A stretch of DNA of 60,100 nt from Tubiluchus corallicola (Eukaryota > Priapulida > Priapulimorpha > Priapulimorphida > Tubiluchidae). How positions within the stretch are numbered: the stretch's first letter is position 1; the number at the start of each line of letters is the position of its first letter. A program made the position numbers and the translations under genes. The DNA lies in NCBI GenBank assembly GCA_030141605.1, contig JAQGDQ010001134.1, forward strand, positions 1 through 60,100, in the 5' to 3' direction. Shown in pieces: positions 46,034 to 58,399 of the stretch. The notes under the pieces were generated by a model. That model did no database searches and was not told the origin of the DNA. It worked only from the letters and a program-made list of their open reading frames with translations.

Positions 46034-47167
46034 GTAATGTGTATCACAAAGTCTGTGTAGTACAGTGACATTAAGCTACAACCGTCTTGCAAGGGTTAAT
46101 GGAATCCGATCTAGTAGAAAAAACTACCTGCACTATCTTTGGGATCATGGCACGGACTTCAGCTGGATACACTCAATTAATCGCCCGGGCCGCACTTTCA
46201 TTAGGTTGACAAATCTATTCGCGGGCCGCACAAATTCTCTCGGGGGGGGGGGGGGCGCGCAATTTGCACACCCCTGTTCTAGTGAATATAAGCTTTGTCG
46301 GAACACCCCTGTTCTAGTGAATATAAGCTTTGTCGGAACACCCCTGTTCTAGTGAATATAAGCTTTGTCGGAGCTTTTTGTTCAACGGATTTTAACTTTT
46401 CCGGGTTGTTTGGAATTTTTTGAGAGAAAAACTTGAAGCACAGCAGTCTAAGGATATACTGTGCTCCTTACACTTTTTCATTAAAGCACAAGACAACCCT
46501 CTTGAATATAAAGCTTAAAAAATTCATTTTGAAGTTTTCTATCACTTACATACTGCCTTTTTGCATGCAGGACTTCAATCGGCAGTCACACTGTATAAAA
46601 CATGTAAATTTAAACTCCCGCGATGACCGTTAGAGGCAGCCATTTTCATGACAGGTCATTTGAAACAAGTTTAGATAACATTTTGTAAAGTTTGAAAAAA
46701 TAATCAGAGCACTCGTAGCGCACAAGTCACTAACTAAATAAAATTTAAAATTACTGTATCGTGTCGATAAGATTAAAATACGTTTTTTGGGTAGTGAGTG
46801 GTGCACCCTGGAGGCTGACTCAGAGACATTTTACCAAATGGTGAAAACATTTTAAATAATTAATAATTTTCTTTTCTAGTTACATAAGTCTTTCTAGTAG
46901 GTAAGCGAAAATCTAAGTAATATAAATTTCCACGGAAAGTCTTTTGAGACATAATTTAACATTTCCTTTTCTTCCCTTGATTTACGTTTGGTACATAACA
47001 TCATGTAATAGCGACTTCAGAACAGTATCGAGTGAGATTTAAAATGAGAACAAACTAAAAATCCTTTCAGTGCCACATGTGCATAAAATTGCTATAAAGT
47101 AATATAATTTTTTTAGTCGATTCTTTTGTAACCTACTTCAGCTACCCGTTTTCTTGTCCCGTAAGTA

Positions 47168-47331
47168 CAGTAGGTCCTCACTTAATTATACTAATGCATT
47201 CCAGCAAAATGTTACGTTAACCAAAACATTAAACGAACCCAAGACTTCCATAGAAAGCAATGTAAAAGAATTGGGCTATTCTGAAATTGAGAAAGGAATC
47301 ATTAAGCGAAGACGTACTAAATGACGTACTG
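47168..47331. mobile_element. Small pogo/MER2-like MITE, right-arm copy
   Basis: Inverted duplicate of 43232-43395, with the same length (164 bp) and TA flanks. Confidence 0.75.
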
Positions 47332-48305
47332 TACAGCAATTATGTACAGATTAATGTGCAGGTGTTTCAGCTCTGTCCGGCTAGCTGTGAAAACGACAGC
47401 ATTTATAATCCAGGGATGAGAATGACAAATTGTAAAAAACTCTGAAACAGGCTGGGGGTTTTGGGGCCACCTAGGCCCCCAATGGAGTTCAAGGGGAGCC
47501 AGCAACAAATTGCAATTTTGTGACCATAGAGACCCTCTAAGTGGACTTAAAATATCAATTACCTTGTTTCATGCATAATTCAAAATACACAACTATCAAG
47601 GATACCTGATACCTAATGTCTCAAAAACGCCTAAGTACTGGCCGCTCCTATGCAAAAGTATATAAAAACTGTCTGCAATTGACTCAAATAACTCCGCACA
47701 ATTGATTCTATATTTTCATACATAGAGATATACACATGGTTACACTGATGTACGTGATGTAAACAAAGTGACGGCCTGCCAACTAGCGGTCAGCTTGTGA
47801 AATAATGTACTGGGTCCGTAAAAATTTTCGCAACGAATTTACGCGATTTACAAAAATGACACTACTGGTCTTCCAAAAACTCCGAGTTCCACGTATCCGC
47901 GGAAAATTCTCATCCCTGCATTGATAATCTTAATCTGCATTTAACAAAAAATTAAATTACAGTATATATTCGAAGATGTTACAAATACTTTAAGCAGCAG
48001 ACGACATATTTTTATAAATGCAGCAAAGCCTGGCTTGAGAATGCTAAAAAAAATTTTGCAATTGTGATGAAAGAACATGTTTCTAAATTTTAAATTGGCA
48101 GGGACTGTGTAAAGAACGTTCTAATGCTTATGTTTGTAGTCCCTTGCAAAAAATCTAAAGACATTTTTACAGTCACATGACATATTACAAGATACAGTGT
48201 ACTAAGCAGCACTGGTCAGCACTGGTCAGCATACAGTTTAGGTGGACAACAACTAGGCAATTTGGCTATATTTGACTAAAATTTTAGTCAATGATTTTGA
48301 TACAG

Positions 48306-49327
48306 TGTTGTGTTTTGTTTCTCTCGGAAGGCTCGTAGAGAAAACCAGAAAACACTTCGTCAAATTAAACCAGTTTATTAAGCGAGAATTCTGGTTGCTG
48401 TTGTGTTTTGTTTCTCTCTAGAGGCTCGTAGAGAAAACCAGAAAACACTTCGTCAAATTAAACCAGTTTATTAAGCGAGAATTCTGGTTGCTGTTGTGTT
48501 TTGTTTCTCTCTAGAGGCTCGTAGAGAAAACCAGAAAACACTTCGTCAAATTAAACTAGTTTATTAAGCGAGAATTCTGGTTGCTGTTGTGTTTTGTTTC
48601 TCTTGGAAGGCTCGTAGAGAAAACCAGAAAACACGTCGTCAAATTAAAGTAGTTTATTATGCGAGAATTCTGGTTGCTGTTGTGTTTTGTTTCTCTCGGA
48701 AGGCTCGTAGAGAAAACCAGAAAACACTTCATCAAATTAAACTAGTTTATTATGCGAGAATTCTGGTTGCTGTTCTGTTTTGTTTCTCTTGGAAGGCTCG
48801 TAGAGAAAACCAGAAAACACGTCGTCAAATTAAACTAGTTTATTATGCGAGAATTCTGGTTGCTGTTGTGTTTTGTTTCTCTTGGAAGGCTCGTAGAGAA
48901 AACCAGAAAACACTTCATCAAATTAAACTAGTTTATTATGTCAGAATTCTGGTTGCTGTTGTGTTTTGTTTCTCTTGGAAGGCTCGTAGAGAAAACCAGA
49001 AAACACTTCATCAAATTAAACTAGTTTATTAAGCGAGAATTCTACGACACAAAAGTATGAAGGAACACGAAATGATTACACTAAACGTGAAAATCTGGAA
49101 AACGTTTGAGTGTATCGGAAAATACGGGTATACAAGAGAATATGTAAGTGACGTCCGTGTGAATCTGTGTGTCTGTGTCTCAGCGGTCCGCTTTGCCTTA
49201 TATAGGGTGACAGGGAACATTCTAGACGTTTCCTTCTAGAAGATTCTACAAGGTAAGACGATTATTCTAATGGAACATTCTACAATGTTCTATTTAATTA
49301 TAATAGATGCCAGCGATCTCCATAACA
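48306..49327 (-). mobile_element. Solo LTR with 93-bp array, right-arm copy
   Basis: Inverted duplicate of 41235-42256, also exactly 1022 bp, with TACAG (CTGTA inverted) flanks at 48301-48305 and 49328-49332. It has eight units, but their diagnostic bases differ from the left arm: three consecutive TTCCAAG units lie nearest the U3 side, a variant absent from the left arm. Confidence 0.93.
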
Positions 49328-49382
49328 TACAGATTAATCACAAATAGGTTCTATAAATGTAATAATAGAAATTCATAATTAC

Positions 49383-52300
49383 CATGGTAAGCAGGTATCT
49401 TCAAAGTCTGCATTGGCTAACATTTTAAGACCAAGCAAGCTCCGATCCAAGTTGTACCACGGCACCAATAAACGACCGTTCCTTATGCGAACGTGAAATT
49501 TCTTCAAAATGTCTAAACTCAACACCTGCAAGAGAGTTAGTAGGAGACTTAAATGGAATTTAACACAACAAAAATGAGTGTAATTGTGCTTTAAATTTTT
49601 AGAACAAGTTCCAAATCACTCTCAGAACACTAAATGAACAAAGGCCTTCGCGAAATTGATGCAGTGCATTCATCTCTCGGTTTGCTATTAGAAACTCCCT
49701 CATACTACGGACACAGTCCTTTATTTCGCGAGCTGACCGCTAGATGGCAGACCATCACTTTGTTTACATCCAAATGCAAGTAACGACACGTGTGTAGCTT
49801 GTATGTCAGCGTGTTTACGTAGTTTAATCAGCGTGTGTTTAGAGTCAATTATGCGGAGTTATTTGAGTCAACTGCAAACAGTTTTTATACTTTTGAATAG
49901 GAGCGGCCCATACTAGATGTTTTTGAGACAATTGATTCTACATTACAGTGAGTCTAATACACGGCACCTACTGTATTAGCTTATGATCCGAAAATACGAA
50001 CAATCGGCAAATTCAGACAGACGTCTTCACGCTTATGTCCGGCAAACCGAGAAACGAGTGCAACATCTGATTACCCGCTATAAAACTCGGGTTTGTTTAC
50101 TAAACCCGACGTTTCATAAGGTCACGACTTTTTTGCAACAATCAAAAATTTCCAACAGTCACCAAAATATGCACTGTCGCAAATCATTCGTACAAAGTTC
50201 TGAACAATTTCGTGCGATGTTCACCACATTTTTGCAAATTATGGGTTTTTTCTCGCGCAAAAATCCAGGAATGTCACACGACATGTTAGAGTATATTTGG
50301 CGACTTCTGCGACAAGGCGAATGTCGCATGACGTTCCAGGAAGTACTTTGCGATATCTTCATGACAATTACACGGAATTTTTGCAGAAAAAGTTCGAGAC
50401 AACCGAGCTTCGTCAAAATACAGCAAAAACATCGGAAAATTTTCGTCGATTCTGAAATTGCTGACGAAAATCGCGTATAACTTGCGATAATACGATGCTT
50501 CGGCAAACTGGTCGGTTTTGCAACTCTGGAAACAAACTTTAAACGTGTTAAGATTTTTTTGCAACAATGGCGAACACTAGCGAATCATTTGGCGAATATT
50601 ACGACTTCGGATAGCCGCCGAAGTCCCCATGAAAGCATCATTTAACTATCGCTTGAGATAAGAAAGCAGACCTTTATCTTCAAATCTTCACAAATTTTTT
50701 GCAATGTTTGAGTGTCGCAGGCTTCGACTGGTACGCCCTCTTTCCAAACTTGTTTTGCGTATTCCAATGCCTCTTGTTCTTCTGCAGACATTGTGACTTT
50801 TGGTAGAACGACTTTTCTACACAAAACAGGAATAAAAAACACAATAAATGAGAAATTTTTTTAGGTAAATATGCAATAAATGAAGCATGAAATTTGAACG
50901 GTTTTGTCACATTAAAAGAAAACTGGACGATTGTGTAAACAATAGTTCAGAATAAAGAATGCTCTAAGATATTGAAAACTACAACAGCTTTTTCTGAATC
51001 AAAGCTTCAATTAAATAATAATTACCTCGGATACCCAAATTTTGTTAATCGCGCGGCTCAGTGAATCTACTAAGATTGGCAGCGGCGCCTTTTTGTCGCG
51101 TACGCATAGCCGACAAATAGAAGGCGGTACCGTGATAACCATGATCATGAACTGCAGCGTTAGTTTCTGATGTCATATGATGTAGAGTCCGTTTTCACGA
51201 AATCACGCGTTTAAGCAGTAACATTTACGAAAACGTACTCTTTTTAAAAAAGTACTGTAACACTTATGCAAACGTACTTGACGCACAAGGAATGATGCCT
51301 GCCATTGCACAAACTGCGGTTAGTTTCTGACGTAAGCAATAGCTGTGTTTGGTTGCCGTTAATTAACTTTCTAAGGTAAGTATTTAAGTAGAAGAAACAA
51401 TTGCTAAACTTTTATATGCAAGAAAATGTATATTTTGGCCAGTAAGTTAAAATGAGATGGAGTCTAAACAATTGTCCGTTTTTCCATTAAATAGAAGCTG
51501 TTCAATGAGTCTGAGAGTTAATGTTATTGTGATCTTTTATAAGGTTTCTCCATTTTGTAGTGCATAATGTTGGTTGTAGAAATTCACTGAACGGCAGGTT
51601 TAGAGTTCAAGTCTGTTTATTTTAAGATAAATCGCTTTTCTGTTTTGACTGTTCCAATCATGACACTTTGATAAGTGTGTGCGACATGCGCTAAATACAA
51701 GTCCAACAGTCTTTTAGATGTAATTTATGATTTTTTATTGTACAAATTGGGCAATCATCGTCTCATCCCAAAATCAGTATCACATCATGACATATTTGAC
51801 TGACTTACTGACTGACTGACTGACATAATATGTGCGACTCGACTTCGTCTTATATCTTTGCCGCATCTTACTAACTTGCTAAAGAGAACTCGACTGACAA
51901 AATTTTGTTATAAAACGACACGACGTACTGAACAAGAATGACTTCTTTCCTATCCTGTCTGCAAAATGAGGCCAATGGCCTATTTCCTGTCCTAGCTCAC
52001 CTGTCTATCAACAGCCTAAATTTGCAAAAAACAAACACAAGGAGGCACCACGTGCTTATATCCAAAACAATAAGAGATAACTACTTCCAATTAGCTAAAC
52101 TTTGAAGCAGTTTAAAACCTGCTTCACCAGAGACAGAGTGCTTGAAAGACGGAGTGTATACAGAGTGACTGCACGAAACATACTGCCTCTGTGTCAGCTT
52201 TTTCGTTACCTTTTTTTAACAGCAAAACACTTCACTGAATCAGGAATGTCTGGTGAATCATGAGGTACCGCTTGATACAAGCAATTACTAAGTTAATGTT

Positions 52301-52562
52301 CTAGTGGTGACAGTTTGTACAAAACAAGAAGCAGGAAATACTTCAGAAAAAAAACAGAGAAATCAATAACTCCATAACAAGACAAAAATGGCAAATTTCA
52401 AAATTTTAAAAAGCAAAACTTACCTAGGTAGTAAAATTTCTTCACTGTCGCCTGTTTTCGGTGGTTTTGCTTGGGCTTGACTGGCTGCCTTCACGAGACC
52501 GACATAATCCTGAAATGTCAACCAGGAACCAGACCTCCTGCAAGCGTGGCATAGGAACATGC
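49383..52562 (-). pseudogene. TWNK: TWNK partial copy: exons 2-4, inverted
   Basis: Exon copies 52562-52424 (exon 2), 50816-50672 (exon 3) and 49525-49383 (exon 4) keep open frames, lengths (139, 145, 143) and splice sites. Changes seen include synonymous GCC>GCT next to the CHAC motif, GAG>GAA in exon 3, and Val to Ile in exon 4 (HVRIRN). The exon 4 donor is the stronger GTAATT. No exon 1 precedes it: upstream on the minus strand the arm ends at 54890 in an LTR flank. On the far side there is no exon 5 in this orientation before the centre. It is therefore a partial copy without a start, though each exon could be spliced. Confidence 0.9.
50916..51486. mobile_element. TTAA-flanked piggyBac-type MITE, right-arm copy
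   Basis: Inverted duplicate of 39134-39652, flanked by TTAA (50912-50915, 51487-51490), 571 bp. It has about 50 bp more than the left copy, including a TTTACGAAAACGTACTCTTT-like segment. Confidence 0.83.
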
Positions 52563-53937
52563 CTGAAAACAAACTTTAAACATAGCACCGTGTGCAGAGA
52601 AAAATTAAAGCACATCAGTTCAGTTCATCTCTGTGTCACATTCCTGCATCAGAAAGGTGGCACACAAACAAACTGATACTACTACTCATTTTGTTCGCTG
52701 AGTTACCTAATTTTAGATGTGAATTTACACAATGTGTTTATTAGTTAGCACTTTTTAATGTGAAAACCGCCATAACTGAATCCATATTTCTGTGCTTGCA
52801 AATCAAAACCGTCCATAAGTCGGTACACTTAAAACTACGTTATGATGCTTCAAATTAAAACGCATCAAAAATTTGATCAAGATTTTATAAAAACAAACGT
52901 TAAACATACTGGACTTTTATATTCTAGCATCAAATTATCACTAAAAAAACCAATAGAATGACCATCCTTCAGTGTGTAACCTGCACCTCAACTTCAACGT
53001 GGATTATCTCAGCTTAGAAATAATATAGAGTGATGAACTTGGTATCAAAATGATCTTTTAGTTGCGAACACAATTTCTATTATAAATTTATAATATAGAT
53101 ATCTATTAAACATGTCTTGCAACAAGATACTAACAGTGTCACTCGATTAACTAAATTGATATTAATGTCATACAAAGGGGGGGGGGTGCTAAATGACCTG
53201 ATGACTGTAGTCAGCCTCCCCTCTCGATGTAGTGTTTATCATCTTAAAGAAACATTGTACATTATTATATGTATAAATTTAAATGAGAAGAATATAATAT
53301 AATATAATGTAATGTAACGTAATGTAATGTAACGTAATGCGACAAAAAACAGGGGCTGACTTTAACAGTGATTTTCTCAAGGTTGTGTTTTTCTATGCGT
53401 AGACTGCACCTCAACTTCAACGTGGATTATCTCAGCTTAGAAATAACATAGAGTGATGAACTTGGTATCAAAATGATCCTGATGAAATAGAGATTCAGGA
53501 TATGTGAATAACTAGAAAAGCTTAATACCGACTTATGGACAATCTTGCTATGCAATCACATATTTTATGATCAACTCATGGCTGTCACACTGCAGTGATG
53601 TTTTTGCTTCAATGCCGTTTAAACATGAAATATTATTGCAAACGTGATATAAACACAAAATGATAAGACTGGAATTAGGTGAATTTGCAAATTAGGGAGA
53701 AAACTGCGTGAATGGACAGTGATTTAGGTGACCTGAGAGCAGTTGAGCAGTGAACATCCTCAACTGCTGAGAGTAGTGATGAGGCCGACAGTAAAAATAC
53801 TTCTGTTTCTGTCTAATCGCCCGGGTAATAGTTTTTTATCGCACACCAGGCATAAAATTTTGTATTTTTGTGTACGTTCATTACTTGACGCAGTCACACA
53901 AAAGCGTATTTTTTAATTTAAAACATAAAACACAATA

Positions 53938-54254
53938 CAGTCGACCCTCGCTAAACCCGACCCCGTTAGCCCGGATATCGGATAAGACGGACGTCATCCG
54001 TGGTAAAGGAAACTGACCGATTTCCGTCCGAGCCCGAGCGCTAAACACAACACGGCCTACCAACTGTACAATAATTTCTTTATCCTCACAGGTTAACTAT
54101 TTTAAAGTAATATACAGTATAGTATATAGTGCAATGTATATAGGCCTTATTAAGGTATGATATAGACCATATATAGGCATATCGGATAAATCGGACAATC
54201 GGCTAAACAGGACCACCCACCCCCCAATTAGTCCGGTTTAACGAGGGTTGACTG
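53938..54254. mobile_element. Pogo-like MITE, right-arm copy
   Basis: Inverted duplicate of 36341-36682, with ends CAGTCGACCCTCGCTAAACC and inverted CAGTCAACCCTCGTTAAACC, TA flanks. It is 25 bp shorter than the left-arm copy, lacking among others the duplicated TATACATTGCAC. Confidence 0.88.
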
Positions 54255-54504
54255 TAATTAGTTCTTTCGGGGAATGCAGGAAGCGGCCATGTTTTTCTGC
54301 GGCCAACTCTCGGCCAGGATTGCCATTTTGTATGATGCTCATTCTATTGGAGGCTAAAAAGTATTGAATCTTCCGCCAAATCGGCCGAGTAGTGTTGCCG
54401 CTTATACTATAATTATCAGAACATACACGTTCATGACACGAAATAACAAAAAAGAGACTACATAATAATCGATAATTATACATTAGTTTAATGCAAAAAA
54501 AAAC

Positions 54505-54873
54505 TGTTGTGTTTTGTTTCTCTCGGAAGGCTCGTAGAGAAAACCAGAAAACACTTCGTCAAATTAAACTAGTTTATTAAGCGAGAATTCTACAACACAA
54601 AAGTATGAAGGAACGCGAAATGTTTACACTAAACGTGAAAATCTGGAAAACGTTTGAGTGTATCTGAAAATACAAGTATACAAGAGAATATGTAAGTGGC
54701 GTCCGTGTGAATCTGCGTGTGTTTCTCAGCAGCCTGCTTCGCCTTATATAGGGTGCCCGAGAAGTTTCTAGAAGTTTCTTTCCAGAACATTCTACACGGT
54801 AAGACAATTATTCTAACGGAACATTCTACAATGTTCTATGTAATTCTAATAGATGCCAGCGATCTCCACAACA
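54505..54873 (-). mobile_element. Solo LTR, right-arm copy
   Basis: Inverted duplicate of 35720-36090 (369 bp), with AAAAC (GTTTT inverted) at 54500-54504 and 54874-54878. It marks the outer end of palindrome 1 and lies in the left arm of palindrome 2. Confidence 0.9.
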
Positions 54874-54892
54874 AAAACAAAGTGCGAAAAAA

Positions 54893-56193
54893 TGTGAAGA
54901 TTTGAAGATAAAGGTCTGCTTTCTTATCTCAAGCGATAGTTAAGTAATTCTTTCATGGGGACTTCAGCGGCTATCCAGTCGTAATATTCGCCAAATGATT
55001 CGCTAGTGTTCGCCATTGTTGCAAAAAAATCTTAACACGTTTAAAGTTTGTTTCCAGAGTTGCAAAACCGACCAGTTTGCCGAAGCATCGTATTATCGCA
55101 AGTTATACGCGATTTTCGTCAGCAATTTCAGAATCGACGAAAATTTTCCGATGTTTTTGCTGTATTTTGACGAAGCTCGGTTGTCTCGAACTTTTTCTGC
55201 AAAAATTCCGTGTAATTGTCATGAAGATATCGCAAAGTACTTCCTGGAACGTCGTATTCGCCTTGTCGCAGAAGTCGCCAAATATACTCTAACATGTCGT
55301 GTGACATTCCTGGATTTTTGCGCGAGAAAAAACCCATAATTTGCAAAAATGTGGTGAACATCGCACGAAATTGTTCAGAACTTTGTACGAATGATTTGCG
55401 ACAGTGCATATTTTGGTGACTGTTGGAAATTTTTGATTGATGCAAAAAAGTCGTGACCTTATGAAACGTCGGGTTTAGTAAACAAACCCGGGATTTTATA
55501 GCGAATAATCAGATACCTATTACACTCATATCTCGGTTTGCCAGACAAACGCGGGAAGACATCAGTCCCAATTTGCCGATTGCCTGTATTTACCGATACT
55601 AAGCTAATACAGTAGGTGCCGTGTATTAGAGTCACAGTAATGTAGAATCAGTCGTCTAACTGCACAGCGATGCTCCTATGCAAAAGTATGTAAAAGCTGT
55701 AGGCATTTAACTCAACTAGCTGCTCTGATTATCGCGCTGATTAAACCATTTAAACATGCTAACATACAAGCTACACACGTGTCGTTACATGCTGCTTGGT
55801 TACACTGATGTAATGATGTAAACAAAGTGATGGCCCGCCATCTAGTGGTCAGCTTGCAAAATAACGCACTGTGGCCGTAGTATGAGAGTTTCTAATAGCA
55901 AACCGAGAGATGAATGCACACTACATCAGACTACGAAGGCCTTTGTCATTTAGTGTTCTGAGAGTGATTTGGAACTTGTTCTAAAAAATTAAAGCACAAT
56001 TACACTCATTTTTGTTGTGTTAAATTCCATTTAGTCTCTACTAACTCTCTTGCAGGTGTTGGTTTAGACATTTTGAAAAATTTCACGTTCGCATAAGGAA
56101 CGGTCCGTTTATTGGTGCCGTGGTACAACTTGGATCGGAGCTTGCTTGATCTAAATGTTGCAATGCAGACTTTGAAGATACCTGCTTACCATG
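54893..56193 (+). pseudogene. TWNK: TWNK fragment: exon 3 end, intron 3, decayed exon 4
   Basis: Starts with the last 21 nt of exon 3 (54893-54913, ending AAAG|GTCTGC) and continues through intron 3 to an exon 4 copy at 56056-56193. This copy is 138 nt against 143 in the others. It has several one-base losses and a gain (GTGTTGGTTTAG for GTGTTGAGTTTAG, CGGTCCGTTT for CGGTCGTTT, GATCTAAATGTTGC for GGTCTCAAAATGTTAGCC), so its frame is broken. The neighbouring arm copy of the same exon is intact. Confidence 0.88.
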
Positions 56194-56677
56194 GTAATTA
56201 TGAATTTCTATTATTCTACTTAGAAACCTCTATGGTCACAAAATTCAAGCTTTCTGATTATTAATTGTGATGGGAAATTATGTCTGTCGTTAATTTTGAC
56301 GTAGTTGTACTCATGAAAAATTGCTCTGAAATAGTAAAAATCTTGAAAAAAATTGTGGTAACTTATCAAAAATTGACCAGTATCACAAATTTTTCATGAC
56401 ATCTAACTGACCTCATTGTTAAAGTTCATACAATTACGAAACAGTTGCAAACTCACCTCTTGAGGAAGATTAGAAGTCCCGCGGGGGAGCGAGAGAGCTG
56501 GAACGCGAGCCTCCTGACTCACTGCCATGGCGTCCGACTCAGATGCTGTCAGCACCACTTCCTCTTGCGAGCGCGTAATGGTGTGCCAGCCGAATAAACC
56601 GCCGTGCTTATCCATCCTAGAACACATTGATTATGTAAGCAAGTGATTGGCACACGAGGAATGTTAATCATCTAGTG

Positions 56678-57161
56678 CAGGGGTGTGCAAATTATCTGAC
56701 TAGCCGAGCCACATTAAACTTTCCCACAATTCCTAAGGGCCACAGGCAGTTTGATCAAGGAGCCAAGTACAGAAAGGCCTAATAACGATTTTTTTTGCAT
56801 CCGACCTGCGTACATCGTTACTACTACACTCGAGAAACTATTTTACAAGTTATTAAAATTTATATTACAAACCATATATTTCTACTTTCAGGACAGATAG
56901 CGGTAATTTCATTACAATGCATATTAGTAATGTGTATCACAAAGTCTGTGTAGTACAGTGACATTAAGCTACAACCGTCTTGCAAGGGTTAATGGAATCC
57001 GATCTAGTAGAAAAAACTACCTGCACTATCTTTGGGATCGTGGCACGGACTTCAGCTGGATACACTCAATTAATCGCCCGGGCCGCACTTTCATTAGGTT
57101 GACAAATCTATTCGCGGGCCGCACAAATTCTCTCGGGGGGGGGGCAATTTGCACACCCCTG
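56678..57161. mobile_element. hAT-like MITE, third copy
   Basis: Inverted full-length copy of 44287-44778, with CAGGGGTGTGCAAATT at both ends and flanks ATCTAGTG / TTCTAGTG. The poly-G run is shorter than in the other copies. Confidence 0.87.
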
Positions 57162-58052
57162 TTCTAGTGAATATAAGCTTTGTCGGAACACCCCTGTTCT
57201 AGTGAATATAAGCTTTGTCAGAACACCCCTGTTCTAGTGAATATAAGCTTTGTCGGAGCTTTTTGTTCAACGGATTTTAACTTTTCCGGGTTGTTTGGAA
57301 CTTTTTGAGAGAAAAACTTGAAGCACAGCAGTCTAAGCATATACTGTGCTCCTTACACTTTTTCATTAAAGCACAAGACAACCCTCCTGAAAATAAAGCT
57401 TAAAAAATTCATTTTGAAATTTTATATCACTTACATACTGCCTTTTTGCATGCAGGACTTCAATCGGCAGTCACACTGTATAAAACATGTAAATTTAAAC
57501 TCCCGCGATGACCGTTAGAGGCAGCCATTTTCATGACAGGTCATTTGAAACAAGTTTAGATAACATTTTGTAAAGTTTGAAAAAATAATCAGAGCACTCG
57601 TAGCGCACAAGTCACTAACTAAATAAAATTTAAAATTACTGTATCGTGTCGATAAGATTAAAATACGTTTTTTGGGTAGTGAGTGGTGCACCCTGGAGGC
57701 TGACTCAGAGACATTTTACCAAATGGTGAAAACATTTTAAATAATTAATAATTTTCTTTTCTAGTTACATAAGTCTTTCTAGTAGGTAAGCGAAAATCTA
57801 AGTAATATAAATTTCCACGGAAAGTCTTTTGAGACATAATTTAACATTTCCTTTTCTTCCCTTGATTTACGTTTGGTACATAACATCATGTAATAGCGAC
57901 TTCAGAACAGTATCGAGTGAGATTTAAAATGAGAACAAACTAAAAATCCTTTCAGTGCCACATGTGCATAAAATTGCTATAAAGTAATATAATTTTTTTA
58001 GTCGATTCTTTTGTAACCTACTTCAGCTACCCGTTTTCTTGTCCTTTAAGTG

Positions 58053-58216
58053 CAGTAGGTCCTCACTTAATGACACTAATGCATTCCAGCAAAATGTTAC
58101 GTTAACCAAAACATTAAACGAACCCAAGACTTCCATAGAAAGCAATGTAAAAGAATTGGGCTATTCTGAAATTAAGAAAGGAATCGTTAAGCGAAGACGT
58201 ACTAAATGATGTACTG
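58053..58216. mobile_element. Small pogo/MER2-like MITE, third copy
   Basis: 164-bp copy of 47168-47331 in the same orientation. The left TA flank is mutated to TG. Confidence 0.72.
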
Positions 58217-58399
58217 TACAGCAATTATGTACAGATTAATGTGCAGGTGTTTCAGCTCTGTCCGGCTAGCTGTGAAAACGACAGCATTTGTAATCCAGGG
58301 ATGAGAATGACAAATTGTAAAAAACTCTGAAACAAGCTGGGGGGTTTTGGGGCCACCTAGGCCCCCAATGGAGTTCAAGGGGAGCCAGCAACAAATTGC

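Larger units (their letters stand above)
46034..54890 (-). repeat. Palindrome 1, right arm (8.9 kb, inverted)
   Basis: Inverted copy of 35703-44529, from a hAT-internal breakpoint (AGTAATGTGTATCAC) to the outer LTR flank (CAAAGTGCGAAAAAA). Arms differ by scattered substitutions and small indels. Every transposon in the left arm is present at the mirrored position with the same target duplication, so the duplication postdates those insertions. Confidence 0.95.
54505..56245 (+). repeat. Palindrome 2, left arm (visible part)
   Basis: Mirrored by about 58400-60100, with sums near 114645-114650 (54873 with 59775, 56193 with 58453). It consists of the inverted LTR, the junction at about 54879-54895, then plus-strand TWNK exon 3 end, intron 3, exon 4 and a little of intron 4. 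Confidence 0.9.
56246..58399 (-). repeat. Palindrome 2 spacer: inverted copy of 43.03-45.20 kb
   Basis: This continuous inverted copy of the TWNK intron 4 end, exon 5 and intron 5 start is also a direct repeat of 46034-47540 in its right part. It includes the hAT element, the 35-bp triplet and the small MITE. Confidence 0.9.

Noticed and set aside
48589-49032. A 147-codon repeat protein (RKARRENQKTLHQIKLVYY units)
   Set aside because: It is a frame through the 93-bp LTR array in antisense orientation; 93 is a multiple of three, so it stays open by chance.
35703-54890. Reading the long inverted repeat as one giant foldback transposon with TWNK exons as cargo
   Set aside because: The arm ends do not form terminal repeats with a target duplication. 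The inner end falls in the middle of a hAT MITE and the outer end in an LTR flank, so a rearrangement explains it better.
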